Positions 8,647 through 16,810 of a DNA stretch of 64,000 bases are shown one piece after another; position 1 is the first letter of the stretch, and each line of letters begins with the position of its first letter. Below the pieces are notes generated by a model. The model saw only the letters and a list, made by a program, of their open reading frames with translations. It did not search any database and was not told the origin of the DNA. Position numbers and translations under genes: made by a program. The stretch is from Rhodococcus sp. KRD162 (GTDB taxonomy: Bacteria; Actinomycetota; Actinomycetes; Mycobacteriales; Mycobacteriaceae). The stretch is taken from positions 45,238 through 109,237 of the forward strand of contig NZ_JABFAU010000006.1 of assembly GCF_017168335.1 (NCBI RefSeq), given 5' to 3'.

Positions 8647-10179
8647 GTGCTGGCATCTTTCCGAGCGGTCTCGCTCACCCTGAAGAGTCGCTGGCCGCTC
8701 TATATGTTCTCGATGCTCATCGCCAACGTCTTCGGCGCGGTGCTGGTGTTCGCATTCGTTCGCTACGGCCTACCCATCCCGGAGTCGCAGTCCATCGTGG
8801 CCGACCGGGTTCGCAACGTGTACATCTTCGGGGCCTATCTGGGCGTGGCCCTGGTGGTCAGCCTGATCTACGCCTACTTCCTGCTGCGTTCGGTCATTCG
8901 ATGGCAGTTGCGCGGCGGTCCGCCCACCCGCAAGGAACAGATGACGACGCTGCACGCGCCGTTGCGACAGGCCATCGTGCACCTGATTCTGTGGATCATC
9001 GGCGGCATCATCTTCGTACTGTTGACCATCGCGGAGATGCCGTCCCTGTCGGTCGCCGTCATCGTCACCGTCGGTATGGCCGCCACCGTCACCTTCGGGT
9101 TCACCTACATGCTCGGCGAACGCATTCTGCGTCCCGTCGCGGCGATGGCCTTGAGCGAAGGTCGGTTCGATCGCACGATGACGCCCGGCGTCGGCACCCG
9201 GATGGCCATGACGTGGGGGCTGGGCACCTTGATGCCCGTCATCGGCATCATCTTGCTGTGCGCCACCCAGCTCACCACCGATCTCGTCTTCTCCCCCAAT
9301 GCACTCGCGGTCGCCATCATCCTGCTCAGCGTGTTGGCGATCGTGCAGGCGTTCGTGCTCTCGATGCTCACCGCGAGCCAGATCTCCGACCCGATCAGTG
9401 CGCTGCACAGCGCCATCGAGCGAGTGCAGCGCGGTGAAACCGACGTCGAGGTCGATGTGTTCGACGGCAGCGAGATCGGCCGCCTTCAGGTGGGCTTCAA
9501 CCGGATGATGGAAGAGTCCACCGAACGACGCGTCCTGCGGGAGCTGTTCGGTCAGCACGTCGGTGAGGACGTGGCGCGTCGGGCATTGCAGTTCGGAACC
9601 GAACTCGGCGGCGAGACCCGCTTCGTCGCGGTGTTGTTCGTCGACATGGTCGGCAGCACCGCCACCGCCTCCGAGCGCCCACCGAGCGAGGTCGTGGTGT
9701 TGCTCAACGAGTTCTTCCGGGTGGTCGTCGATGTCGTCGGAAACCATCACGGTTTCGTCAACAAGTTCATGGGCGATGCCGCCCTCGCGATCTTCGGGGC
9801 TCCGCTCGATCGCCCGGATGCCCCTACTGCGGCGCTCGCTGCCGCGCGGGAGTTGAGATTTGCGCTGAACGAGATCACCGGGCTCGATATCGGCATCGGC
9901 GTCTCCGCGGGCCTGGCCGTCGCAGGAAACATCGGTGCGGCGGAACGCTTCGAGTACACGGTCATCGGAGACCCGGTCAACGAGGCCTCGCGGCTCACCG
10001 AGCTGGCCAAGTTGAGACCGGGACGCGTACTGGCGTCGACCTCGGCCCTGTACTTCGCCGATGACGAGGAACAGGAGCAGTGGGAGTTGGGCGACCAGGT
10101 GCAACTTCGTGGTCGACGCCGCGCCACTCACCTGGCCTGGCCGGTGGAGCACCCCGACGCCACGCCCGACGACAGTTAG
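8647..10179 (+). CDS. Membrane class III adenylate/guanylate cyclase with HAMP
   Basis: A 510-residue protein with six N-terminal helices (~12-260), a HAMP segment (ASQISDPISALHSAIERVQRGETDVEV, shown whole only in part) and a C-terminal class III cyclase domain (~330-490). Metal-binding Asp residues are in LFVDMVGSTA and FMGDAALAIFG. The purine-specifying Lys (FVNKFMGD) and Asp (TVIGDPVNEASR) suggest ATP as substrate, and the transition-state Asn and Arg are in NEASRL. This matches the mycobacterial Rv1318c/Rv3645 group. It makes cAMP at the inner membrane if active as a homodimer. GTG start, probably leaderless. The downstream gene starts 10 bp after its stop. Confidence 0.9.
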   Translation: MLASFRAVSLTLKSRWPLYMFSMLIANVFGAVLVFAFVRYGLPIPESQSIVADRVRNVYIFGAYLGVALVVSLIYAYFLLRSVIRWQLRGGPPTRKEQMTTLHAPLRQAIVHLILWIIGGIIFVLLTIAEMPSLSVAVIVTVGMAATVTFGFTYMLGERILRPVAAMALSEGRFDRTMTPGVGTRMAMTWGLGTLMPVIGIILLCATQLTTDLVFSPNALAVAIILLSVLAIVQAFVLSMLTASQISDPISALHSAIERVQRGETDVEVDVFDGSEIGRLQVGFNRMMEESTERRVLRELFGQHVGEDVARRALQFGTELGGETRFVAVLFVDMVGSTATASERPPSEVVVLLNEFFRVVVDVVGNHHGFVNKFMGDAALAIFGAPLDRPDAPTAALAAARELRFALNEITGLDIGIGVSAGLAVAGNIGAAERFEYTVIGDPVNEASRLTELAKLRPGRVLASTSALYFADDEEQEQWELGDQVQLRGRRRATHLAWPVEHPDATPDDS

Positions 10180-10188
10180 TCTGACACG

Positions 10189-11319
10189 GTGCCGGACCCC
10201 AGTTCCACCCGCGGACCCGCAGTGCGGCGTCCGCGAAACCGACTGCGGTGGGTCAAGTGGATCGCCGGAATCGCACTGGTGTCGTTGCTGGTGGCCGAGG
10301 CGGTCTACCTGTGGCCGCGACTGCACGAATCCTGGACCGCGGTGCGCGAGATTCACTGGGGTTGGCTGGCGGCCTGCGTGGGTGCGCAGGCGGTGTCGTT
10401 GAGCGCATTCGGCAGAGTGCAGAAGCAGCTACTCGACGCAGGTGGCGTGCAGGTGCGCCAGCGTAAGTCCGTTGCCGTCATCTACGGCAGCACCGCCATG
10501 TCGCTCACGCTTCCCGCCGGACAGGTGTTCTCGACGGCATTCACCTATCGCGAGACCCGCCGGTGGGGAGCGAGCCCGGTCGTGGCGTCGTGGCAGCTGG
10601 CCATCTCCGGCGTCATCGCCGCGGCTGGACTTGCCGTCCTCGGGCTCGCCGGTGGGCTGATCGTGGGTAGCTCCTTCAACACCTTCACCGTGGTGCTCCC
10701 GATCGCCGGTGTCATCGCCATCGTCGCCGCAGTCCGCTATATCTCGCGTCACCCGGACTCGATCAAGAACATCGCACGCTGGGGGCTGCGTCGGTACAAC
10801 GCGCTACGCAACCACGAGCTCGACGCCGGTGCCGAGGGCATCGACAAGATCATCGGGCAGATTCAGTCCGTCGAGCTCGGAAAGCGCGATGGCGCACTGA
10901 CGCTGTCGTGGTCTGCGGTTCATCGGCTCGCCGATGTGGCGTGCCTGGCGTTCGCATGCCTGGCCGTCGGCGCGGATCCCCGACTGTCCGGATTGCTCAT
11001 CGCCTTCGCCGCGGGCAAGGCCGTCGGTTCGGTTCCACTTGCTCCTGGTGGGCTGGTCGTCGTCGATGCCACCCTGATCGCGTTCTTGACCAGCGCCGCA
11101 TCGATCACCGCATCGCAGGCCGTGGCCTCGGCACTGGTGTACCGCGGGATCAGCTTCATTCTCGTCGCCATCATCGGATGGATCGTGTTCCTGGTGCTGT
11201 TTCGGCGCCATCAACATGCCGATCTCGAATTCGACATCGCCCTCGAGCGGCAGGAAACGGCTGATCTGCGCGGCACCGAGGATGTTCGCGGCCCGAAGGG
11301 CGACCCGGAGCCCGCATAG
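10189..11319 (+). CDS. Lysylphosphatidylglycerol synthase transmembrane-region family protein
   Basis: A 376-residue protein with about eight helices, showing the UPF0104/LPG_synthase_TM pattern: WGWLAACVGAQAVSLSAFGRV, then SLTLPAGQVFSTAFTYRETRRWG, and late in the protein SVPLAPGGLVVVDATLIAFL. Only the flippase-like membrane part is present; the soluble aminoacyl-transferase (DUF2156) domain of full MprF/LysX proteins is absent. Inferred role: lipid or glycolipid translocation. GTG start; a TAGTCT box 6 nt upstream, overlapping the cyclase stop, could give an extra leaderless start, but read-through from the cyclase gene is also likely. Confidence 0.82.
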   Translation: MPDPSSTRGPAVRRPRNRLRWVKWIAGIALVSLLVAEAVYLWPRLHESWTAVREIHWGWLAACVGAQAVSLSAFGRVQKQLLDAGGVQVRQRKSVAVIYGSTAMSLTLPAGQVFSTAFTYRETRRWGASPVVASWQLAISGVIAAAGLAVLGLAGGLIVGSSFNTFTVVLPIAGVIAIVAAVRYISRHPDSIKNIARWGLRRYNALRNHELDAGAEGIDKIIGQIQSVELGKRDGALTLSWSAVHRLADVACLAFACLAVGADPRLSGLLIAFAAGKAVGSVPLAPGGLVVVDATLIAFLTSAASITASQAVASALVYRGISFILVAIIGWIVFLVLFRRHQHADLEFDIALERQETADLRGTEDVRGPKGDPEPA

Positions 11320-11361
11320 CGCGCCCTGTGGTATCCGTCACTTTCCGTTCTCGAGAAATTT

Positions 11362-11390
11362 ATTCGGACCTTGGTCCGTTTGTGTACTAT
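11362..11390 (+). promoter_or_regulatory. Promoter and operator upstream of YceI gene
   Basis: A perfect inverted repeat CGGACC-TT-GGTCCG (11365-11378) overlaps a weak -35 (ATTCGG, 11362-11367); the -10 is TACTAT (11385-11390), spacer 17. The repeat placement would let a dimeric repressor of MarR, TetR or HxlR type block RNA polymerase. The regulator is not obvious in this window. Confidence 0.5.
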
Positions 11391-11424
11391 GAGAATTGAA
11401 ACTTCAACTCATCAAGGAGTCCCC

Positions 11425-11976
11425 ATGACCACCGCCATCGCACTTCCCGAGCTCACCGCAGGCACCTGGGCCATCGACGCATCCCACTCCACCGTCGGAT
11501 TCACCGTCCGCCACCTCATGGTCAGCAAGGTCCGTGGCCGCTTCCAGAACTTCAGTGGCACCATCACCGTCGCCGCCGACGGCACCCCCTCGGTCGACGC
11601 CGAGATCGACGTCGCCTCCATCACCACCGACAATGCCCAGCGCGACGGTCACCTCAAGACCGCAGACTTCTTCGAGGTCGAGAAGTTCCCCACCGCGACG
11701 TTCAAGTCCACCTCGGTCAAGGCCAACGGCGGAGACTTCGTCGTCACCGGTGACTTCACCCTCCACGGCGTCACCAACTCCATCGATCTCGAGCTCGAGT
11801 TCAACGGCGTCAACGCCGGCATGGGCAACGGGCCGGTCGCCGGGTTCGAAGCCAAAACCGTCATCAACCGCAGGGACTTCGGCATCAGCATCGACATGCC
11901 CCTCGAAGGCGGCGGCGCAGTCGTCGGCGACAAGATCACGCTGAACCTGGAAATCGAAGCCGGGCTGCAGGCGTAA
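11425..11976 (+). CDS. YceI family protein
   Basis: A 183-residue protein from ATG 11425, which has an AAGGAG site 8 nt upstream. It covers a whole YceI domain: TWAIDASHSTVGFTVRHLMVSKVRGRF, then PSVDAEIDVASITTDNAQRDGHLKTADFF (both shown shorter in the family signature), FTLHGVTNSIDLELEF and FGISIDMPLEGGGAVVGDKI. YceI proteins are lipocalin-like barrels that bind polyisoprenoid or other lipophilic chains. No signal peptide is present, so this one is cytoplasmic, as are many actinobacterial members. Single-gene unit: its own promoter with a palindromic operator upstream and a strong hairpin downstream. Confidence 0.92.
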   Translation: MTTAIALPELTAGTWAIDASHSTVGFTVRHLMVSKVRGRFQNFSGTITVAADGTPSVDAEIDVASITTDNAQRDGHLKTADFFEVEKFPTATFKSTSVKANGGDFVVTGDFTLHGVTNSIDLELEFNGVNAGMGNGPVAGFEAKTVINRRDFGISIDMPLEGGGAVVGDKITLNLEIEAGLQA

Positions 11977-12000
11977 TTCCGCCCTCCCCGCCTCACCCTC

Positions 12001-12038
12001 CGAACGGCCCGTATCGCACACGCGATACGGGCCGTTCG
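12001..12038 (+). terminator. Strong hairpin terminator after YceI gene
   Basis: A perfect 17-bp stem (12001-12017 with 12022-12038) around the tetraloop ACAC, 25 bp after the YceI stop. No U-run follows, as is usual in high-GC actinobacteria. Confidence 0.8.
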
Positions 12039-12064
12039 CCGTCGGTGTCGAATGTCGGGGTGTC

Positions 12065-12070
12065 TACAGT
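12065..12070 (+). promoter_or_regulatory. -10 box, leaderless arrangement, DUF3054 gene
   Basis: TACAGT followed by 7 nt and the GTG at 12078. Confidence 0.45.
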
Positions 12071-12077
12071 GGGGCGC

Positions 12078-12455
12078 GTGAAGCTTCGTTCTCCCGCCAT
12101 TGCCGCCGTCCTCGACCTGCTCATGGTGGTGCTCTTCGCCGCTATCGGCCGTCGCAGCCATGCCGAGGCCGCTGCATTGTCCGGCCTGTTCCATACCGCG
12201 TGGCCGTTCGTCGTCGGCGGTGCCATCGGCTGGCTCGTCACGTTCGCGCTGTATCGCAACAAGTTCGACGCTTTCCTCATCGTCCCGACGGGCATCGTCG
12301 TGTGGGTGATGACCGTCGTGGTCGGTATGACTCTGCGTGCGCTGACCGGGCAAGGGACGGCCGGGTCGTTCATCATCGTCGCCTCGGTGGCCACCGCCGT
12401 GCTGCTGCTGGGTTGGCGAGCTCTGGCGAAATTGGTCCCCAGCGGTCGTCCATGA
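12078..12455 (+). CDS. DUF3054 membrane protein
   Basis: A 125-residue protein with four membrane helices (AAVLDLLMVVLFAAIG; WPFVVGGAIGWLVTFAL; FLIVPTGIVVWVMTVVVGMTL; FIIVASVATAVLLLGWRAL, approximate). It matches the small actinobacterial DUF3054 family by length and by the conserved R..H.....G...TAWPF..G region. Function unknown. The start is set at GTG 12078, because a TACAGT box lies 7 nt upstream and the family begins at this point; the frame is open to 12045. Confidence 0.82.
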   Translation: MKLRSPAIAAVLDLLMVVLFAAIGRRSHAEAAALSGLFHTAWPFVVGGAIGWLVTFALYRNKFDAFLIVPTGIVVWVMTVVVGMTLRALTGQGTAGSFIIVASVATAVLLLGWRALAKLVPSGRP

Positions 12456-12586
12456 CGGCCTGCACGCGATAGAGTGATACTCGGTGCGCCGGGAAGTCTG
12501 GTCGGCAACAACTCTGTGCTGCGTACTTGCTGAGTAAAGTTCGGTTGGTTCGCGGCTCGACGAAGCTACCGAAAGGCGTTGTCTCC

Positions 12587-13915
12587 GTGACAGATCCATC
12601 CAGCTCGACAGATTCACCCAGGCCGAGAACGCGATTGCCGCTGTTCTCGCGTGGTTCCTGGTCCGAGACCGATCGCGTCGCGCAGATTCTTCGTAAGGAG
12701 ACCGTCGGCGGCGCGCTGCTTCTCGTCGCCACCGTCATCGCACTGGTCTGGGCCAACTCACCCTGGTCCGACGCATACCACTCTCTGATGGGGACCCGAG
12801 TCGGCCCTTCGGCGCTCCATCTGGACCTGACGCTCTCGACCTGGGCAGCCGACGGATTGCTGGCCATCTTCTTCTTCGTGGTCGGACTCGAACTCAAACG
12901 AGAATTCGTTGCAGGCGATCTCCGTGATCCCGCACGAGCGGCTCTACCGGTGGCCGCAGCCATCGGCGGAATGGCAATTCCGGCAGTCATTTTCGTGCTG
13001 ATCAACCTGGGCACGGGCGACGGCGCTCTGCTCGGCTGGGCTATCCCCACCGCAACCGATATCGCGTTCGCGGTCGCTGTGCTTGCCGTGATCAGCACCC
13101 ATCTACCCGCCGCGCTACGGACGTTCCTGCTGACCTTGGCCGTGGTCGACGATCTCTTGGCCGTCAGCGTCATCGCCATCTTCTACACCGACGACATCAA
13201 CTTCGTCGCGCTCGGCCTGACGCTGATTCCGCTCGCCCTGTTCGCTGTCGCCGTGCAGATGCGCGTCCGCTCGTGGTGGGTTCTCATCCCGCTGGCGGTC
13301 GTGACCTGGGTACTGATGCACGAGTCCGGCGTTCACGCGACCGTTGCGGGCGTGCTGCTCGGCTTCACCGTTCCGGTGATTCGCAGCAAGGCCGCCGGTG
13401 GCCCCGAGGCAGGCCCCGGCCTCGCCGAGCACTTCGAGCACAAGATTCGGCCGATCTCGGCAGGTATCGCGGTCCCGCTGTTCGCCTTCTGCGCGGCAGG
13501 CGTGACCGTCGGCGGATTCTCCGGCCTGGCCAGCGCCCTGACCGATCCGATTGCCATCGGAATCATCGCCGGCCTCGTCATCGGCAAGGCAATCGGCATC
13601 TTCGGCACCACGTATCTGGTGTCTCGCTTCACCCGAGCGACGCTCGATGCCGGATTGAAATGGCTCGACGTTCTGGGCGTGGCGATGCTCGCGGGCATCG
13701 GATTCACGGTGTCGCTGCTCATCGGCGATCTCGCCTTCGGCGAGGGAACGCAGCGCGACGACCACGTCAAGGTCGGTGTGCTCACCGGATCAATCATCGC
13801 GGCCTCGTTGGCAGCCATCATCCTGCGCAGCCGCAACAAGGCCTACCGGGCATACCACATCGAAGAGACCCGCGACGACAACCACGACGGCATCCCGGAC
13901 GTGTACGAGAAGTAG
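12587..13915 (+). CDS. nhaA: Na+/H+ antiporter NhaA
   Basis: A 442-residue protein from GTG 12587 with GAAAGG 10 nt upstream. It covers the NhaA fold: [33 protein letters not shown], the unwound-helix region [17 protein letters not shown], the Asp pair [18 protein letters not shown] (equivalent to D163-D164 of E. coli NhaA, ion binding) and [16 protein letters not shown]. It exchanges Na+ or Li+ for H+ across the inner membrane, in pH and salt homeostasis. The N-terminal ~25 residues are Ser/Pro-rich and poorly conserved. It stands alone between two strong hairpins. Confidence 0.95.
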   Translation: MTDPSSSTDSPRPRTRLPLFSRGSWSETDRVAQILRKETVGGALLLVATVIALVWANSPWSDAYHSLMGTRVGPSALHLDLTLSTWAADGLLAIFFFVVGLELKREFVAGDLRDPARAALPVAAAIGGMAIPAVIFVLINLGTGDGALLGWAIPTATDIAFAVAVLAVISTHLPAALRTFLLTLAVVDDLLAVSVIAIFYTDDINFVALGLTLIPLALFAVAVQMRVRSWWVLIPLAVVTWVLMHESGVHATVAGVLLGFTVPVIRSKAAGGPEAGPGLAEHFEHKIRPISAGIAVPLFAFCAAGVTVGGFSGLASALTDPIAIGIIAGLVIGKAIGIFGTTYLVSRFTRATLDAGLKWLDVLGVAMLAGIGFTVSLLIGDLAFGEGTQRDDHVKVGVLTGSIIAASLAAIILRSRNKAYRAYHIEETRDDNHDGIPDVYEK

Positions 13916-13926
13916 TACGCAGTTCC

Positions 13927-13996
13927 TGGTCCGATCCCGGACCACGTGTGCAATACCGAGTAAGGCCCGCCCCCGCGAGGAGGCGGGCCTTACTCG
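13927..13996 (+). terminator. Tandem hairpins after nhaA
   Basis: Two perfect hairpins: a 7-bp stem TGGTCCG/CGGACCA with a 4-nt loop (13927-13944), then a 15-bp stem (13957-13971 with 13982-13996) with a 10-nt loop. Together they isolate nhaA from the permease gene. Confidence 0.8.
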
Positions 13997-14050
13997 TATC
14001 CCGGTCCAGGGCGCGGGAGGCGTCGCCGAACAACTATCGCCGAGCCCCTC

Positions 14051-14090
14051 TACAGTGGTCGCCGTGATCGATTACCGGCTACCCGCGTGA
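14051..14090 (+). promoter_or_regulatory. Leaderless promoter and 8-codon mini-ORF overlapping the permease start
   Basis: TACAGT (14051-14056), 7 nt, then GTG at 14064. That GTG opens a mini-ORF of eight codons (M-I-D-Y-R-L-P-A) whose TGA (14088-14090) overlaps the permease GTG (14087-14089) as GTGA. If transcription starts at 14064, the permease has no leader of its own and would be translated by re-initiation after the mini-ORF. Confidence 0.4.
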
Positions 14091-15337
14091 CAGCTCCGCC
14101 GCCGCTGGCCCGTCGACTCGGACTGTTCGACGCCATCGTCATCGGCGTCGGCTCGATGGTCGGGGCCGGGGTGTTCGCGTCGTTCGCACCGGCATCCGCC
14201 GTGGCGGGGGCTGGGCTGCTCATCGGTCTGGCTGTCGCGGCCGTGGTGGCGTTCTGCAACGCAACCTCGTCGGCGCAACTCGCTGCGCAGTACCCCACGT
14301 CCGGCGGCACGTACGTCTACGGCCGTGAGCGTCTCGGACAGTGGCCGGGTTTCGTGGCCGGGTGGAGCTTCGTGATCGGTAAGACCGCCAGCTCGGCGGC
14401 CATGGCGTTGGTGTTCGCGGCCTACGTCGCGCCTGCCGGTTACACCGAACTCGTTGCCATCCTCGCCATCACGGCCCTCACCACTGTGAACTACTTCGGC
14501 ATCACGCGGACAGCGTTGTTGACGAAGGTCCTGGTCCTGGCAGTGCTCGCCGTCCTGGTCACCGCAGTGACTCTCGGCGCCACCGGCTCGTCCAGCCCGG
14601 CAGCCGAGGGACTCGGCTCCTTCACCGCCGATGGTTGGTACGGAATTCTGCAGTCGGCCGGCTTCCTGTTCTTCGCCTTCGCGGGCTATGCGCGCATTGC
14701 CACCCTCGGCGAGGAGGTCGTGCAGCCCGAACGCACCATCCCGCGCGCCATCGTCTCGGCGCTGGGCATCGCGTTGCTGGTCTACGCGGTGGTGGCACTG
14801 TCACTGTTGTCGGTCCTCGGCCCGGAGTTACTGGCGTCGTCCTCGGCTCCACTGGTCGATCTCGTCTCCACTGCAGGGCATTCATGGGCCGCGCCGCTGG
14901 TGCGCTTCGGAGCCGCCGCGGCCGCGCTAGGTGCCTTACTCGCGCTGATCGCCGGAATCGGCCGCACCTCCCTGGCGATGGCCCGGCATCGGGATCTGCC
15001 GTCGTATCTGACTGCGGTTCACGCGCGATACTCGGTTCCCCATCGTGCCGAAATCACGGTGGCGGCAGTTGTCTGCGTCCTGATTCTGGTTGTCGACCTG
15101 CGGGACGCCATCGGCTTCTCGTCGTTCGGAGTGCTGCTGTATTACCTGGTCGCGAACCTGAGCGCATACAACCAGGATTCCCAGCACCGCCGCTATCCCA
15201 GAGCTCTCCAGATAGTCGGCAGTATCGGTTGCGTGATTCTCCTCGCTACCCTGCCGGCAACCTCGATCGCCGTCGGCATCGTGGTGGTGGCGCTCGGTGT
15301 CGGATATCGACTGGTACAGGTTCGTCGCCCCGATTGA
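14087..15337 (+). CDS. APC family amino acid permease
   Basis: A 416-residue protein with about 11-12 helices. Helix 1 carries the APC substrate motif VIGVGSMVGAGVFASFAP (the G-S-x-x-G-A-G break). Also seen are YPTSGGTYVYGRERLGQWPGFVAGW (in parts) and LFFAFAGYARIATLGEEV, typical of the amino acid/polyamine antiporter superfamily. Substrate not assignable. The start is GTG 14087, overlapping the preceding mini-ORF by 4 bp; there is no Shine-Dalgarno sequence. The TTGACG -35 of the ars promoter overlaps its stop codon. Confidence 0.9.
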   Translation: MTAPPPLARRLGLFDAIVIGVGSMVGAGVFASFAPASAVAGAGLLIGLAVAAVVAFCNATSSAQLAAQYPTSGGTYVYGRERLGQWPGFVAGWSFVIGKTASSAAMALVFAAYVAPAGYTELVAILAITALTTVNYFGITRTALLTKVLVLAVLAVLVTAVTLGATGSSSPAAEGLGSFTADGWYGILQSAGFLFFAFAGYARIATLGEEVVQPERTIPRAIVSALGIALLVYAVVALSLLSVLGPELLASSSAPLVDLVSTAGHSWAAPLVRFGAAAAALGALLALIAGIGRTSLAMARHRDLPSYLTAVHARYSVPHRAEITVAAVVCVLILVVDLRDAIGFSSFGVLLYYLVANLSAYNQDSQHRRYPRALQIVGSIGCVILLATLPATSIAVGIVVVALGVGYRLVQVRRPD

Positions 15338-15362
15338 CGGCTGATTCGACGACTGTCAATAT
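15333..15362 (+). promoter_or_regulatory. ars promoter with inverted repeat (ArsR box candidate)
   Basis: -35 TTGACG (15334-15339), 17-bp spacer, -10 CAATAT (15357-15362), then 6 nt to the arsR ATG, so the transcript is probably leaderless. The inverted repeat ATTGAC (15333-15338) / GTCAAT (15355-15360), 16 bp apart, covers both promoter boxes and fits autorepression by ArsR. Confidence 0.6.
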
Positions 15363-15368
15363 AGACGC

Positions 15369-15725
15369 ATGTCGAACCAAGAACTGGCGACCGAGTGCTG
15401 CTCACCGCTGATCCGTGAACCCATCACCGCGGATCGAGCAGCAGATCTGGCCCAGATGTTCAAAGCCCTCGCCGATCCGGTTCGGCTGCGGCTGCTCAGC
15501 CTCGTCGCAAGCCACGCAGGCGGCGAAGCGTGTGTCTGCGACATCTCCCCAGCATTCGACCTGTCGCAGCCCACCATCTCCCACCACCTCAAGGTGTTGC
15601 GCGAGGCGGGGTTGCTCGACTGCGAACGACGTGGCACCTGGGTTTATTACTCGGTGATTCCCGCTGCGCTGCAACAACTGTCGGCAGTTCTCGATGCTGC
15701 AGAGTCCGCTCGGGCCGTGGCATGA
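15369..15725 (+). CDS. arsR: ArsR/SmtB family repressor of the arsenic operon
   Basis: A 118-residue winged-helix repressor. DPVRLRLLSLVASH leads to EACVCDISPAFDLSQPTISHHLKVLREAGLL, the HTH with the metalloid-sensing Cys-x-Cys (ACVCDI) at its start, then the wing CERRGTWVYYSV. An additional Cys pair (ECCSP) lies near the N-terminus, as in actinobacterial ArsR proteins that use N-terminal cysteines. As(III) binding should release it from DNA. It is first in a three-gene operon: arsR overlaps acr3 by ATGA. Start ATG 15369, leaderless. Confidence 0.93.
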   Translation: MSNQELATECCSPLIREPITADRAADLAQMFKALADPVRLRLLSLVASHAGGEACVCDISPAFDLSQPTISHHLKVLREAGLLDCERRGTWVYYSVIPAALQQLSAVLDAAESARAVA

Positions 15726-16810
15726 GTACGACGACCGATACAGCCGTGGTCGGCAAGCTCTCCACCCTCGACCGGCTGCTGCCCGTCTGGATCGGCGTGG
15801 CCATGGTTGTGGGCCTGCTCCTCGGACGCCTGATCCCCGGCCTGAACGACGTGTTGTCGTCCATCTCGATCGACGGAGTGTCGCTTCCGATCGCCATCGG
15901 ACTGCTGATCATGATGTACCCGGTGCTGGCCAAAGTGCGCTACGACCGCCTCGACACCGTCACCGGAGACAAGCGTCTGCTGATCGGATCGCTGCTGCTC
16001 AACTGGATCCTCGGGCCGGCGCTGATGTTCGCTCTCGCCTGGCTTTTCCTCCCCGACCTGCCCGAGTATCGAACCGGGCTGATCATCGTCGGCCTGGCTC
16101 GATGCATTGCGATGGTCATCATCTGGAACGACCTCGCGTGCGGAGACCGTGAGGCCGCCGCGGTTCTGGTGGCGATCAACTCCGTCTTCCAGATGTTCAT
16201 GTTCGCCGTCCTCGGATGGTTCTACCTTTCGATTCTTCCCGGCTGGCTCGGACTCGAGCAGACCACCATCGAGGCGTCGCCGTGGCAGATCGCCAAGTCG
16301 GTCCTCATCTTCCTCGGAATCCCGCTGATAGCAGGATTCGCATCGCGCTTCTTCGGCGAACGCGCCAAGGGCCGCGACTGGTACGAGGAGAAGTTCATCC
16401 CCCGTATCGCTCCGTGGGCGCTCTACGGCCTGCTGTTCACGATCGTTATTCTCTTTGCGCTGCAGGGTGATCAGATCACGTCACAGCCTTTCGACGTGGT
16501 ACGCATCGCGCTGCCACTGCTGGTGTACTTCGCGGTGATGTGGGGCGGCGGCTACGCCCTGGGTGCCGCAATGGGCCTGGGTTACGAGCGCACCACCACT
16601 CTCGCGTTCACCGCCGCGGGCAACAACTTCGAGCTCGCGATCGCCGTGGCGATCGCGACCTACGGCGCGACGTCCGGGCAAGCACTCGCCGGTGTCGTCG
16701 GGCCTCTCATCGAGGTCCCGGTACTGGTCGGCCTCGTGTACGTCTCGCTCGCACTGCGTAAACGCTTCTCTCCCATGCCAACCGCCACTGCAGCACGCCA
16801 GGAGTCCTGA
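15722..16810 (+). CDS. acr3: ACR3 family arsenite efflux transporter
   Basis: A 362-residue protein from ATG 15722. The frame is open further back, but the overlap with the arsR stop and the family N-terminus (LSTLDRLLPVWIGVAMVVGLLLG) fix the start. It has ten helices and the conserved transport region VGLARCIAMVIIWNDLACGDREAAAVLVAINS, whose Cys is required for As(III) transport in studied Acr3 proteins. Also GNNFELAIAVAIATYG in the second half. It exports arsenite by antiport. Both joins (with arsR and arsC) are 1-4 bp overlaps, so the three genes are one transcript. Confidence 0.95.
   Translation: MSTTTDTAVVGKLSTLDRLLPVWIGVAMVVGLLLGRLIPGLNDVLSSISIDGVSLPIAIGLLIMMYPVLAKVRYDRLDTVTGDKRLLIGSLLLNWILGPALMFALAWLFLPDLPEYRTGLIIVGLARCIAMVIIWNDLACGDREAAAVLVAINSVFQMFMFAVLGWFYLSILPGWLGLEQTTIEASPWQIAKSVLIFLGIPLIAGFASRFFGERAKGRDWYEEKFIPRIAPWALYGLLFTIVILFALQGDQITSQPFDVVRIALPLLVYFAVMWGGGYALGAAMGLGYERTTTLAFTAAGNNFELAIAVAIATYGATSGQALAGVVGPLIEVPVLVGLVYVSLALRKRFSPMPTATAARQES

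Noticed and set aside
7659..9437. 592-codon plus-strand open frame spanning the AI-2E and cyclase genes
   Set aside because: Asp/Gly/His/Arg-rich translation typical of high-GC shadow frames; it crosses a divergent promoter and two well-supported genes.
8770..10356. 528-codon minus-strand frame across the cyclase gene
   Set aside because: Shadow of the class III cyclase gene; composition is Asp/Glu/His/Gln-rich with no motif.
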